A stretch of 64,000 bases of DNA. Origin: Caballeronia hypogeia. Its GTDB lineage: Bacteria; Pseudomonadota; Gammaproteobacteria; Burkholderiales; Burkholderiaceae. Positions 1 to 8,700 of this stretch are shown one piece after another. Below the pieces are notes generated by a model. It was given only the letters and a program-made list of their open reading frames with translations. It had not been told where the DNA came from and made no database searches. A program made the translations under genes and the position numbers. Location of the stretch: contig NZ_FCOA02000008.1 in the NCBI RefSeq assembly GCF_001544875.2, positions 177,620 through 241,619 on the forward strand, given 5' to 3'. Every line of letters begins with the position of its first letter. Position 1 is the first letter of the stretch.

Positions 1-1199
1 GTGTCGTGCAGCTTGAACGCGAGTTCGCCGTCGAGCTGCTTGACGTTCTTCTTGTCGAGGTCGGCCAGCTCGCCTTCGAGAATCGACATGCCGTGCTCGA
101 TCGTCTCGAAGAAACGCTCCTCTTCCTGACGCAACACGTCAGTCACGCGCTTTTGCGCATCGGCCAGTTCCGGATAGGCCGCGCCCATTTCCGCGACGAG
201 ATCCGCCACCAGCTTGTGGAAGAACGCGCCCTTCTTGCCGAGCTTGTAGCCATGACGGATCGCGCGGCGCACGATACGGCGCAGCACGTAGCCGCGGCCT
301 TCGTTGCCGGGAATGACGCCATCGACGATCAGGAACGAGCATGCGCGGATGTGGTCCGCGATCACCTTCAGCGAGTTGTTTTCCAGATCCGGCGTGTTCG
401 TTTCGCGCGCCGCGGCCTTGATGAGGTTCTGGAACAGATCGATTTCGTAGTTGCTGTGCACGTGCTGCAGCACGGCGGCGAGACGTTCCAGGCCCATGCC
501 CGTATCGACACACTGCTTGGGCAGCGGCGTCATGTTGCCTTGCGCGTCGCGGTTGAACTGCATGAACACGAGATTCCAGATCTCGATGAAGCGGTCGCCG
601 TCCTCTTCAGGCGATCCCGGCGGGCCGCCCCAGATTTCCGGGCCGTGGTCGTAAAACACTTCCGAACACGGACCGCACGGGCCGGTGTCGGCCATCTGCC
701 AGAAATTGTCCGATGCGTAACGCGCGCCCTTGTTGTCGCCGATGCGGATGATGCGCTCGACCGGCACGCCGATTTCCTTCGCCCAGATGTCGAAGGCTTC
801 GTCGTCTTCCTTGTAGACCGTGACCGTGAGCTTTTCCGCCGGCAGCGCGTAGACCTTGGTCAGCAGCTCCCAGCAGTAGTGGATCGCGTCGCGCTTGAAG
901 TAATCGCCGAACGAGAAGTTGCCGAGCATCTCGAAGAACGTGTGATGCCGCGCGGTGTAGCCGACGTTCTCCAGGTCGTTGTGCTTGCCGCCCGCGCGCA
1001 CGCTGCGCTGCGCGGTGGTCGCGCGCGAGTACGGACGCGATTCGCTGCCCAGAAACACGTCCTTGAACTGGACCATGCCCGAGTTGGTGAAGAGCAGCGT
1101 CGGGTCGTTGCCGGGCACGAGGCTCGACGAACGCACGATCGTATGGCCCTTCGATTCGAAAAACTTCAGGAATTTCTCGCGTATTTCGGCGGCTTTCAT
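1..1199 (-). CDS. alaS: Alanyl-tRNA synthetase, N-terminal part (runs off window)
   Basis: Charges tRNA-Ala with alanine in the cytoplasm. The gene reads leftward and leaves the window, so only about 399 N-terminal codons are visible; the editing and C-terminal domains are not seen. The ATG at 1199 gives [19 protein letters not shown], the usual family opening. Class II core motifs follow: [12 protein letters not shown] at residues 40-51, [10 protein letters not shown] at 93-102, then [10 protein letters not shown] and the GMGLERL motif. No frame disruption is seen. The gene is divergent from the CoA-transferase at 1413, so the 213-bp gap must hold its promoter. No strong Shine-Dalgarno precedes the start, but family conservation fixes it. 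Confidence 0.97.
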   Translation of the reverse strand, partial: MKAAEIREKFLKFFESKGHTIVRSSSLVPGNDPTLLFTNSGMVQFKDVFLGSESRPYSRATTAQRSVRAGGKHNDLENVGYTARHHTFFEMLGNFSFGDYFKRDAIHYCWELLTKVYALPAEKLTVTVYKEDDEAFDIWAKEIGVPVERIIRIGDNKGARYASDNFWQMADTGPCGPCSEVFYDHGPEIWGGPPGSPEEDGDRFIEIWNLVFMQFNRDAQGNMTPLPKQCVDTGMGLERLAAVLQHVHSNYEIDLFQNLIKAAARETNTPDLENNSLKVIADHIRACSFLIVDGVIPGNEGRGYVLRRIVRRAIRHGYKLGKKGAFFHKLVADLVAEMGAAYPELADAQKRVTDVLRQEEERFFETIEHGMSILEGELADLDKKNVKQLDGELAFKLHD

Positions 1200-1412
1200 A
1201 GCGTACGGGGCGTGTCTTCGGTTCTTTGATGGCGCCCGCGGGCGGCTCGTTACGAGCGCGGCCGGCGGAACAAGGGTGATTGTCGATTATACGGGATTCG
1301 CCGCGCGCAACCGGGCGCGCGGCGTGCCGACGGGGCCCCCCGGTATCGCGCGCACGCCGGTTCTGTGCGACAGTCGCGATTCGAAAGTCAAACCAGAGCG
1401 AGCGAGACATCA

Positions 1413-2633
1413 ATGGGAGCCCTGAGCCATATCCGCGTGCTGGACCTGACCCGCGTGCTCGCGGGTCCGTGGTGCGCGCAGACCTTAGCCGACTTCGGCG
1501 CGGACGTCATCAAGATCGAGCGGCCCGAAACCGGCGACGACACGCGCCACTGGGGCCCGCCCTACCTGAAAACGCCCGACGGCGAGGACACGCGCGAAGC
1601 CGCGTATTACCTCGCGGCGAACCGCAACAAGCGCTCGGTGACGGTGGATATCGCCACGTCCGAAGGACAGCGGATCGTGCGCGAACTGGCCGCCCAAAGC
1701 GATGTCGTGCTGGAGAACTACAAGGCCGGGCAACTGAAGAAATACGGGCTCGATTACGAATCGCTCAAGGCGGTGAAGCCGGACATCGTCTATTGCTCGG
1801 TCACGGGCTTCGGGCAAACGGGGCCGTATGCGTCGCGCGCGGGGTATGACTTCATCGTGCAGGGTATCGGCGGATTCATGAGCATTACCGGCGAACGCGA
1901 CGGCCAGCCGGGCGGCGGCCCGCAAAAGGCGGGCGTGGCGATCGCCGATCTGATGACCGGCATGTACGCGACCATCGGCGTGCTGACGGCGCTCGCACAC
2001 CGCGATCGAACCGGCGAAGGGCAATACATCGACATGGCGCTGCTCGACGTGCAGGTCGCGATGCTCGCCAACATGAACACCAATTTCCTCGCGAGCGGCA
2101 AGCCGCCGGTGCGCTGGGGCAACGCGCATCCGAACATCGTGCCGTATCAGACATTCCAGACGAGCGATGGCTGGATCATCGTCGCGGTGGGCAACGACGG
2201 GCAGTTCCGCAAGTTCGTCGAAGTGGGCGGACGCGCCGACCTGGCCGACGATGCGCGCTTCGCGGCGAATCCGTCGCGCGTGCGCAATCGCGACACGCTC
2301 GTGCCGATTCTCGCGGACATGGTGCGCGGCAAAGGCAAGCACGAATGGATCGCGGAGCTCGAAGCCGCGGGCGTGCCGTGCGGGCCGATCAACGATCTGG
2401 GCGAAGTGTTCGAAGATCCGCAAGTGCTCGCGCGCAAGATGCAGATCGATCTGCCGCATCCGACGGGAGGCAGCGTGAAGCTCGTCGCGAGCCCGATCAA
2501 GATGAGCGCGACGCCGCCCGAGGCGCGCACGGCGCCGCCGCTGTTGGGCGAGCACACGTCGAGCGTGCTCGCGGACGTGCTCGGCTACGACGAGGCGACC
2601 ATCGCTCGGCTGCGGGAATCGAAGGCTATCTGA
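1413..2633 (+). CDS. CaiB/BaiF family (class III) CoA-transferase
   Basis: 406-residue member of the formyl-CoA transferase / CaiB-BaiF family, which moves CoA between organic acids through an aspartyl-CoA intermediate. The N-terminus has the family pattern VLDLTRVLAGPWCAQTLADFGADVIKIE (split here only by description: residues 9-36), and the expected catalytic aspartate is D179 in the IADLMTGM segment. An in-frame ATG lies upstream at 1365, but the ATG at 1413 matches the family start and leaves no odd extension. The natural acid substrate cannot be read from sequence; similar genes next to alaS in Burkholderiales are usually annotated only to family. No pathway partners lie beside it. Confidence 0.9.
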   Translation: MGALSHIRVLDLTRVLAGPWCAQTLADFGADVIKIERPETGDDTRHWGPPYLKTPDGEDTREAAYYLAANRNKRSVTVDIATSEGQRIVRELAAQSDVVLENYKAGQLKKYGLDYESLKAVKPDIVYCSVTGFGQTGPYASRAGYDFIVQGIGGFMSITGERDGQPGGGPQKAGVAIADLMTGMYATIGVLTALAHRDRTGEGQYIDMALLDVQVAMLANMNTNFLASGKPPVRWGNAHPNIVPYQTFQTSDGWIIVAVGNDGQFRKFVEVGGRADLADDARFAANPSRVRNRDTLVPILADMVRGKGKHEWIAELEAAGVPCGPINDLGEVFEDPQVLARKMQIDLPHPTGGSVKLVASPIKMSATPPEARTAPPLLGEHTSSVLADVLGYDEATIARLRESKAI

Positions 2634-2660
2634 GCGCGTTGAAGAGAGATCGACGCAAGA

Positions 2661-2873
2661 TCAGCGCACCCCGGCGCCGATCAGACCGCCCGCCGCCGCG
2701 CCCGCGACGGTGCCGATCGGCCCGCCGGTGACCAGATAGCCGAGCGCGCCGCCCGCGGCCGCGCCGACGCCGGCGTGCGCCTGCTGGCGCGAGACGTTCG
2801 CACAGGCCGCGAGGCTCGACACGAGTGCGGCGGCGGCGGCGAACTTGAGCGTGGTCAAGGCGATTTTTTTCAT
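2661..2873 (-). CDS. Small glycine-zipper lipoprotein
   Basis: 70-residue protein with a lipoprotein signal peptide ending in LAAC (lipidated Cys24), then a short linker and a Gly/Ala-rich zipper (residues 34-69, e.g. GVGAAAGGALGYLVTGGPIG) as in OsmB- and SlyB-like outer-membrane lipoproteins. A good ribosome site (AAGGAAG) lies 6 nt before the ATG at 2873. It converges on the CoA-transferase gene with 27 bp between stops. The likely role is an envelope or stress lipoprotein; that is inference from fold type only. Confidence 0.8.
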   Translation of the reverse strand: MKKIALTTLKFAAAAALVSSLAACANVSRQQAHAGVGAAAGGALGYLVTGGPIGTVAGAAAGGLIGAGVR

Positions 2874-3250
2874 GGTGGCTTCCTTGTGTTGTCGTTGTGA
2901 TGTGTTTTGTTTTTGCGCCGGTCCGACCGATGAAACAGCCGTAACGCGACTTGCGAGCCGATCTTAAAATTGCGCGCATGCGCCTTTCAACGCGATTTAC
3001 CTCCGGTTACGGTGGTTACGAAGCGCGCGTTTGCGCGTAATTCAAGTAATGGAACTCGCGCAGCGGCGCGCGTGTATGAATCGCGCGACGAAATCGCCGG
3101 CATGCCCTCGCGGCCTGCCTTACACGGTTGCGTAAGGTAGAATCGACCCAACATTCAAGGCATTCGTACGCGTTCCCGACCGCCTCACCCGATCGAACGC
3201 TTTCCGAACCGTTTCACGCGCGCGAGCGCATCCGCTGGCACCCTTTCCGC
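2874..3250. other. Intergenic region between lipoprotein and glnS
   Basis: 377 bp without a gene, divergent on both sides, so it should carry the promoters of the small lipoprotein (minus) and of glnS (plus). The only element I can point to is a possible -10 hexamer TAGAAT at 3138-3143 for glnS. No repeat or RNA structure is evident. Confidence 0.4.
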
Positions 3251-4960
3251 ATGAACACCGACCGCAACGACGCTCCGGCGCCCTCCAATTTCATTCGCAA
3301 CATCATCGAAGACGACAACCGCTCCGGCAAATGGTCGCAGCGGGTCGAAACGCGGTTTCCGCCCGAGCCGAACGGCTATCTGCACATCGGCCATGCGAAG
3401 AGCATCTGCGTGAACTTCGGCCTCGCCGCGGATTACGGCGGCGTGTGTCACCTGCGCTTCGACGATACGAACCCCGAGAAGGAAAGCGTCGAATACGTCG
3501 ATTCGATCATCGACGCCGTGAAATGGCTCGGCTTCGAATGGAACAAGGACGGCGCGGAGCACAAGTACTTCGCGAGCGACTATTACGACAAGCTGTACGA
3601 ATACGCCGAAATGCTCATCAAGAAGGGCCAGGCGTATGTGGACAGCCAGACGGCCGAAGAGATGCGCGCCACGCGCGGCTCGGCCACGGAAGCGGGCATC
3701 AACTCGCCGTATCGCGAGCGCACGCCGGAAGAAAACCTCGATCTCTTCCGCCGCATGAAGGCGGGCGAGTTCAAGGAAGGCGAGCATGTGCTGCGTGCGA
3801 AAATCGACATGGCGTCGCCGAACTTCAACATGCGCGATCCGGTCATCTATCGCATCCGCTTCGCGCATCACTACCGTACCGGCGACAAGTGGTGCATCTA
3901 CCCGATGTACGACTACGCGCACTGCGTGTCGGACGCGATCGAGAACATCACGCATTCGCTGTGCACACTGGAGTTCGAGGATCATCGGCCGCTGTACGAC
4001 TGGTTCCTCGCGCAACTCGCGAACGACGGCGTGTTTCAGCGTCCGCTGCCGCAACAGATCGAGTTCTCACGCCTGAATCTCACCTACGCGATCACCAGCA
4101 AGCGCAAGCTGCTGCAGCTCGTGCAAGAGAATCACGTCGATGGCTGGGACGACCCGCGCATGCCGACCATCGTGGGCGTGCGGCGCCGCGGCTTCACGCC
4201 GGAAAGCATCCGTTTGATGGTGGAGCGCGTCGGCGTGACCAAGGTCGATTCGTGGATCGACATGAGCATTCTCGAAGGCGCCCTGCGCGACGACCTCGAC
4301 GAAAAAGCGCCGCGCGCAATCTGCGTGCTGGACCCGCTCAAGCTCATCATCGACAACTATCCGGAAGGACAGAGCGAGGAATGCAGCGCGCCGGTGCATC
4401 CGCATCACGCGGATCGCGGCGTGCGCACGTTCCCGTTCTCGCGTGAATTGTGGATCGAGCGCGAGGACTTTCAGGAAACGCCGCCGAAGGGCTATTTCCG
4501 TCTCTTCCCGGGCAACAAGGTGCGTCTCAAGTACGGCTTCGTCGTGGAATGCACCGGCGCGGACAAGGACGAAAACGGCAACGTGATCGCCGTGCGCTGC
4601 AACTACTTCCCGGACAGCAAGTCGGGCACGGAAGGCGCGAACAACTACAAGGTGAAGGGCACGATTCACTGGGTCAGCGCGGCCACGGCGTACGCGGCGG
4701 AAGTGCGTCTCTACGACCGTCTCTTCAAGGAACCGCAGCCCGGCGCGGGCGGCGCGGAATTCCTCGATGCGCTCAATCCGGATTCGAAGCGCGTCGTGAA
4801 CGCGTATCTCGAACCGAGCGCGCGCGATGCGAACGCCGAAGACCGCTTCCAGTTCGAGCGTCACGGCTACTTCGTCGCGGACCGTCTGGATTCGCAGCCG
4901 GGCAAACCCGTATTCAACCGCATCGTCAGCCTGCGCGATAGCTGGGGCAAGCCTGCCTGA
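3251..4960 (+). CDS. glnS: Glutaminyl-tRNA synthetase
   Basis: 569-residue class I synthetase charging tRNA-Gln. It shows the HIGH signature in PEPNGYLHIGHAKSI (H45-H48) and the KMSKS-equivalent in ITSKRKL, followed by the typical GlnRS C-terminal beta-barrel anticodon-binding region. Reading is open from 3128, but MNTDRNDAPAPSNFIRNIIE at 3251 aligns with the family N-terminus, so the 41 upstream codons are excluded. No clear Shine-Dalgarno is seen. A GC-rich stem-loop follows the stop. Presence of GlnRS fits a proteobacterium that does not rely only on the amidotransferase route. Confidence 0.97.
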   Translation: MNTDRNDAPAPSNFIRNIIEDDNRSGKWSQRVETRFPPEPNGYLHIGHAKSICVNFGLAADYGGVCHLRFDDTNPEKESVEYVDSIIDAVKWLGFEWNKDGAEHKYFASDYYDKLYEYAEMLIKKGQAYVDSQTAEEMRATRGSATEAGINSPYRERTPEENLDLFRRMKAGEFKEGEHVLRAKIDMASPNFNMRDPVIYRIRFAHHYRTGDKWCIYPMYDYAHCVSDAIENITHSLCTLEFEDHRPLYDWFLAQLANDGVFQRPLPQQIEFSRLNLTYAITSKRKLLQLVQENHVDGWDDPRMPTIVGVRRRGFTPESIRLMVERVGVTKVDSWIDMSILEGALRDDLDEKAPRAICVLDPLKLIIDNYPEGQSEECSAPVHPHHADRGVRTFPFSRELWIEREDFQETPPKGYFRLFPGNKVRLKYGFVVECTGADKDENGNVIAVRCNYFPDSKSGTEGANNYKVKGTIHWVSAATAYAAEVRLYDRLFKEPQPGAGGAEFLDALNPDSKRVVNAYLEPSARDANAEDRFQFERHGYFVADRLDSQPGKPVFNRIVSLRDSWGKPA

Positions 4961-4987
4961 GATCGACTCAGCGCATCTGCGTCATGA

Positions 4988-5013
4988 AGGCGCCGCGCGG
5001 CCACGCGGCGCCT
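4988..5013 (+). terminator. Stem-loop after glnS
   Basis: Ten-base-pair perfect stem AGGCGCCGCG / CGCGGCGCCT with a 6-nt loop, 27 nt after the glnS stop. There is no U-tract, so it may be a weak terminator or an mRNA-end stabiliser. Confidence 0.4.
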
Positions 5014-5072
5014 CAGCTTCATCGAAAGCCTGTATCAAAGGCAACTCGCACGCCGCTTCTCACGAGGACAAC

Positions 5073-6044
5073 ATGAAGCCGCCGCACTCCTTCGCGCACC
5101 GCTCATGGGCGCAACGAAGCGCCGCACTCGCCTCTCTTCTCGCGCTGGTTTGCGGGGGCGCACATGCAGCCACCGCCTCCGAGCTCGCCACGGCACAGGC
5201 GGCCGTCGATCAGATGCCGCCTTCCGCCACGCTGCGCAAGATCGCGGAGAACGGCGCCATCGTGCTGGGCACGCGCGAATCGTCGGTGCCGTTTTCGTAC
5301 ATGGTCAGGCAGCAGCCGGTCGGCTACTCGTACGACATCGCGCTCAAGGTCGTCGACGAGGTCAAGAAGCGCCTCAACATGCCGAACCTCGCGGTGAAGA
5401 ACGTGCAGGTGACGTCGGCGAACCGCATCTCCTACGTGGTGAACAATCAGGTGGACCTGGAATGCGGCTCGACCGCGCATGTGGCCGAGCGCGATCCGCT
5501 CGTCGCGTTCTCGAACAGCTTCTTCCAGTACGGCATCCGCATGGCGGTGAAGAAGAAGTCGGGCATTCGCGATTACGCCGATCTCGCGGGCAAGACCGTC
5601 GCGACCACGGCGGGCACGTCGGACGAGCGCATGCTGCGGCAGATGAGCATCGACAAGAAACTGAATCTGCGTATCATCAGCGCGCGCGATCACGCCGAGG
5701 CGTTCGCCGCGCTGAAGTCGGATCGCGCGGTCGCGTTCGTCATGGACGATCCGCTTCTCTACGGCAAGATCGCGCAGGAAGGCGCGGCGCGCAACGAATA
5801 CACGGTGACCGGCGCCTCGCTCGCCAACGAGGCGTATGGCTGCATGATGAGAAAAGGCGATCCGGTGTTCAAGCGCATCGTCGACGACGTGATCGCCAGA
5901 ATGCAGCGCTCGGGCGAAGCGGCCAAGCTCTACGACACCTGGTTCATGCGCCCGATTCCGCCCGATGGCATGAACCTGCAATTTCCGATGTCGCCGGAAA
6001 TGAAGACGCTGTTCGCCAATCCCAACGATCGCACGATCGACTAA
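5073..6044 (+). CDS. Periplasmic substrate-binding protein, polar amino-acid ABC type
   Basis: 323 residues. A Sec signal peptide (about 1-32, cleavage after AHA) precedes a solute-binding protein family 3 domain resembling glutamate/aspartate binding proteins: an early VLGTRESSVPFSYM strand, the central LAGKTVATTAGTSDERM hinge region and a C-terminal domain ending FPMSPEMKTLFANPND. The ATG at 5073 has GAGG 6 nt upstream, and the upstream in-frame extension lacks these features. No permease or ATPase gene is adjacent, so it is an orphan binding protein that must share a transporter encoded elsewhere. The exact ligand is not known. Confidence 0.88.
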   Translation: MKPPHSFAHRSWAQRSAALASLLALVCGGAHAATASELATAQAAVDQMPPSATLRKIAENGAIVLGTRESSVPFSYMVRQQPVGYSYDIALKVVDEVKKRLNMPNLAVKNVQVTSANRISYVVNNQVDLECGSTAHVAERDPLVAFSNSFFQYGIRMAVKKKSGIRDYADLAGKTVATTAGTSDERMLRQMSIDKKLNLRIISARDHAEAFAALKSDRAVAFVMDDPLLYGKIAQEGAARNEYTVTGASLANEAYGCMMRKGDPVFKRIVDDVIARMQRSGEAAKLYDTWFMRPIPPDGMNLQFPMSPEMKTLFANPNDRTID

Positions 6045-6494
6045 TCAGAGCGTCTCGTGCAGCTCCGCAAGCGATAAGGTCGTCTGAAAGAGCCGCGCGA
6101 GGCTGCGGCTCGCGAACTTGTCCACGTCCGCCGGACTGACCCAGCGGTACGCGTCCATCTCGGGGATCATCGTGCCGTCGCTGTAACGCGGAAAGTACGA
6201 TTCACACACGCAGTTTTCGAGCCGCACTTCGTCGTCGGAAACGCGCACGGCGAACAGGTGCAGATCCTTGTCGCGGCGATACACGAAGCGCCCGAGATCC
6301 TTGAGCCGTTCAGCGGGCAAGACGATGCCCGTCTCCTCGACGAGCTCGCGCAACGCTGCTTCGCGCGGGCTCTCGCCGGGCTCGGACGCACCCTTCGGCA
6401 CGTCCCAGTGCGTGGTCTCGGTCGCGTGGCACAGCAGCACGTCGCCTTGCGCATTGAGCATCACGACGCCGCACGATACGGTGCGGCCGGTCAT
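6045..6494 (-). CDS. NUDIX hydrolase
   Basis: 149-residue NUDIX pyrophosphohydrolase. The full Nudix box G-x5-E-x7-REUxEExGU is visible at residues 35-57 (GASEPGESPREAALRELVEE and onward). The short single-domain form with VSCGVVMLNAQGDVLLCHA at the N-terminus resembles diadenosine-polyphosphate or (di)nucleotide hydrolases that act on phosphorylated nucleotides; the substrate cannot be assigned. Of several in-frame starts I chose ATG 6494, which has GGAGAA about 8 nt upstream and lies 19 nt after the preceding gene's stop, suggesting co-transcription with it. Confidence 0.88.
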   Translation of the reverse strand: MTGRTVSCGVVMLNAQGDVLLCHATETTHWDVPKGASEPGESPREAALRELVEETGIVLPAERLKDLGRFVYRRDKDLHLFAVRVSDDEVRLENCVCESYFPRYSDGTMIPEMDAYRWVSPADVDKFASRSLARLFQTTLSLAELHETL

Positions 6495-6513
6495 CGACCG
6501 CGTTCTCCGGTCA

Positions 6514-6930
6514 TCACTGCTTCTTGAGTTTCCATTTGCCGTCGCTCTGCTTGCAGGCGGTCGGCATCCAGGTCTGGGTCTGCCCTTTCGCATGCGCGAC
6601 GAGCTCGACCTTGCGGCACTTCAACCCGTCCGATTCGAAGCTGCTCTGCGGCGTCACCGTGCCGTTGATCGGGACCGTGTTGCCCGTGCCCTTGTTGTCC
6701 CAGTCGAGCGATTCGCCGTCCTGCTTCGTGTTGAGCGCCTTCTGTGCGGCGTCATTGAGCGCCTGCAGGTCGCGCTGCTTCATGTAGGTGATCGGCGTGT
6801 TGTTCAGGAAGCCGAGATTGGCGGCCTGCGCCTGCGCGCTCACGACGAGCGCGGACGCAGCCAGCGTCAGAAAGGAGATGCGTGCGAGCGCCCGACGCGC
6901 GCGATGTGTGGATCGATGTTCGATCGGCAT
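6514..6930 (-). CDS. Secreted 17-kDa surface-antigen-like protein
   Basis: 138 residues with a signal peptide ending near AQA (about residue 35) and a C-terminal domain resembling the 17-kDa rickettsial antigen / RT0821-Lpp0805 family: a GNTVPINGTVTP strand, then CRKVELVAHAKG and TACKQSDGKWKLKK with two conserved cysteines. ATG 6930 has GAGGAAAA upstream and is preferred over the start at 6975. It lies just upstream of the NUDIX gene on the same strand. Role unknown; probably an envelope or periplasmic structural protein. Confidence 0.7.
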   Translation of the reverse strand: MPIEHRSTHRARRALARISFLTLAASALVVSAQAQAANLGFLNNTPITYMKQRDLQALNDAAQKALNTKQDGESLDWDNKGTGNTVPINGTVTPQSSFESDGLKCRKVELVAHAKGQTQTWMPTACKQSDGKWKLKKQ

Positions 6931-7082
6931 GGGTTTTTCCTCGTTGCTTACAGGTGTGGACGCCGGCCCGTGCAATCAGCGCGGCGACGGCGATTCACCA
7001 GCTTCGGCCCAAGAAATCGGGCCGCAACGAGGATAGCATGACGCGCGGCCTGCCTCCCCACGCGCGGGCGCGGCGTCCCGCC

Positions 7083-8453
7083 TCAGTTAGCCGCGGACTT
7101 CATCTCGTTGATGCCCGTGCCCTTCTGCGAGTCCTTGTCCTTCGCGGGATCGTAGCCATCGGTGAGCGTGCCCAGGAACGCGACCACATCCCTGATCTCG
7201 CCTTCGTCGAGCGCGGGCTTGTCGCCCTTCTTGCGATCGAACGGCGCCTCGGTGTTGACGTTGTCCCAGTACTTCTTCGGCAGATCGTCGAACTTCTGGA
7301 CGACGCCCTTCTTCGACACCGGATAGAACTTCTCCGGGTTCGTGTCGCGCTCGACATAGAAGCGCACCACGTCTTCCAGATCGTGGTAGATGCCGTTGTG
7401 GAAGAACGTCTTGCGCGTGGCGACATTGCGCAGCGACGGCGTGCGGAAGATGCCACAGTACTCGTCCTGTCCCTTCAGGTCGGTGCGCTCCGGGCCGCAG
7501 GCGCCGAGGTCGTGGAAGTTCGGATTCTTGTTGATCGGCAGCGCGCGGTTGCGCGGCACGCCGATCGCGATCAGGCCGAAGTCGCTGAACTGCGGCGGCG
7601 AGCCGTCTTTCGCGCGCTGGCTGATATGGCACGACGCGCAATTGCCCTTGTTCTCGTCGTTGAAGAGCTGCAGGCCGTGCATTTCGGCGTCGTTGAGTTT
7701 CGCGCGGCCGGCGAGGAACGCATCGAACTTGCTGGCATACGGATAGAACTTCTCCGGCGTCTGCTCGAACGCTTCGAGCGATTGCAGCACCGCGGCGAAG
7801 GTCTTGTCGTCATCGTCGAAGATGTGCGCGCCGAAGGTCTTGCGGAAATCTTCCGCGTAGGGCGAGGCCTGCACCGCCGCCGTCACCTTCGCCTGCGTGC
7901 TGCCCATCTCGAACGAAGACAACAACGGGATGCGCGCCTGGTCCGAGCCGTGATCGACGCGGCCGTCCCATGTCAGGCCGCCGGTCGGGCCGGCGTCGAC
8001 GCTCTCGTCGCCTTCGTCGTCGGAATCGTGGAAGTGGCGCGTGAACGCCGGCACCGATTGCAGATACCTGAGCGACGGCACCGCGCGAAAACCCGGCTGA
8101 TGCATGTCGTTGCCGCCGAGCTGCACGGACAAGCCGTTGGGCGGACCGAACGCATGGCTCGGGCTATGACAGGACGCGCACGCCAGCTTGCCCGAACCCG
8201 ACAGCGACGGATCGAAGAAGAGCTTCTCGCCGAGCCCGGTCATCTGCTTCACATGCGCGAAGACCTCGGCGCGCGACTGCGCTTGCGGCGCCCCGTTCAC
8301 TGCATTAGCCGCGACCTTCGTCACCGGCTGCGCCGCCTGCGTCTGCCCGCTCGCCTTCGTACCGGCTGCGTGCGAATCGCAGCCGCTCATCGCCACGGAC
8401 GACGCGGCGAGCGCGAGGGAACAGAAAACGTAAGGCAGACGCATCGAAGACAT
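7083..8453 (-). CDS. Di-haem cytochrome c peroxidase / MauG-family lipoprotein
   Basis: About 456 residues. The N-terminus looks like a lipoprotein signal (AMSGC, Cys25), then two c-type haem motifs CASCH at 92-96 and 272-276, and the C-terminal FRTPSLRNVATRKTFFHNG segment typical of bacterial cytochrome c peroxidases and MauG-like proteins. These use two haems to reduce peroxide or oxidise a partner protein in the periplasm. An Ala/Gln-rich linker of about 35 residues follows the lipidation site. The start is uncertain: ATG 8453 or 8444, neither with a strong ribosome site. It is divergent from the phosphoesterase gene at 8701. Confidence 0.88.
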   Translation of the reverse strand: MSSMRLPYVFCSLALAASSVAMSGCDSHAAGTKASGQTQAAQPVTKVAANAVNGAPQAQSRAEVFAHVKQMTGLGEKLFFDPSLSGSGKLACASCHSPSHAFGPPNGLSVQLGGNDMHQPGFRAVPSLRYLQSVPAFTRHFHDSDDEGDESVDAGPTGGLTWDGRVDHGSDQARIPLLSSFEMGSTQAKVTAAVQASPYAEDFRKTFGAHIFDDDDKTFAAVLQSLEAFEQTPEKFYPYASKFDAFLAGRAKLNDAEMHGLQLFNDENKGNCASCHISQRAKDGSPPQFSDFGLIAIGVPRNRALPINKNPNFHDLGACGPERTDLKGQDEYCGIFRTPSLRNVATRKTFFHNGIYHDLEDVVRFYVERDTNPEKFYPVSKKGVVQKFDDLPKKYWDNVNTEAPFDRKKGDKPALDEGEIRDVVAFLGTLTDGYDPAKDKDSQKGTGINEMKSAAN

Positions 8454-8700
8454 GGACTTGGGACATCGGAATTGAAAGATGCCGAAGCGTATGTCGCGCG
8501 CGTGTCTTTCATGTGACAAGCATCGAGCCCGCGCCGTCAAGGCGGCTACGCGAAATTTATTAAGCGGACATTACGTAACCGAAAGCGTTATTACATGGCC
8601 GCGTCAATTTGCGTTGCGACACTGCGCACGCCGGCGTTTCGGAGCTTTCAATGAGACAGCCCGCGTCATGCGCCGGTCCCCAACACAAGAGAGATCCTCA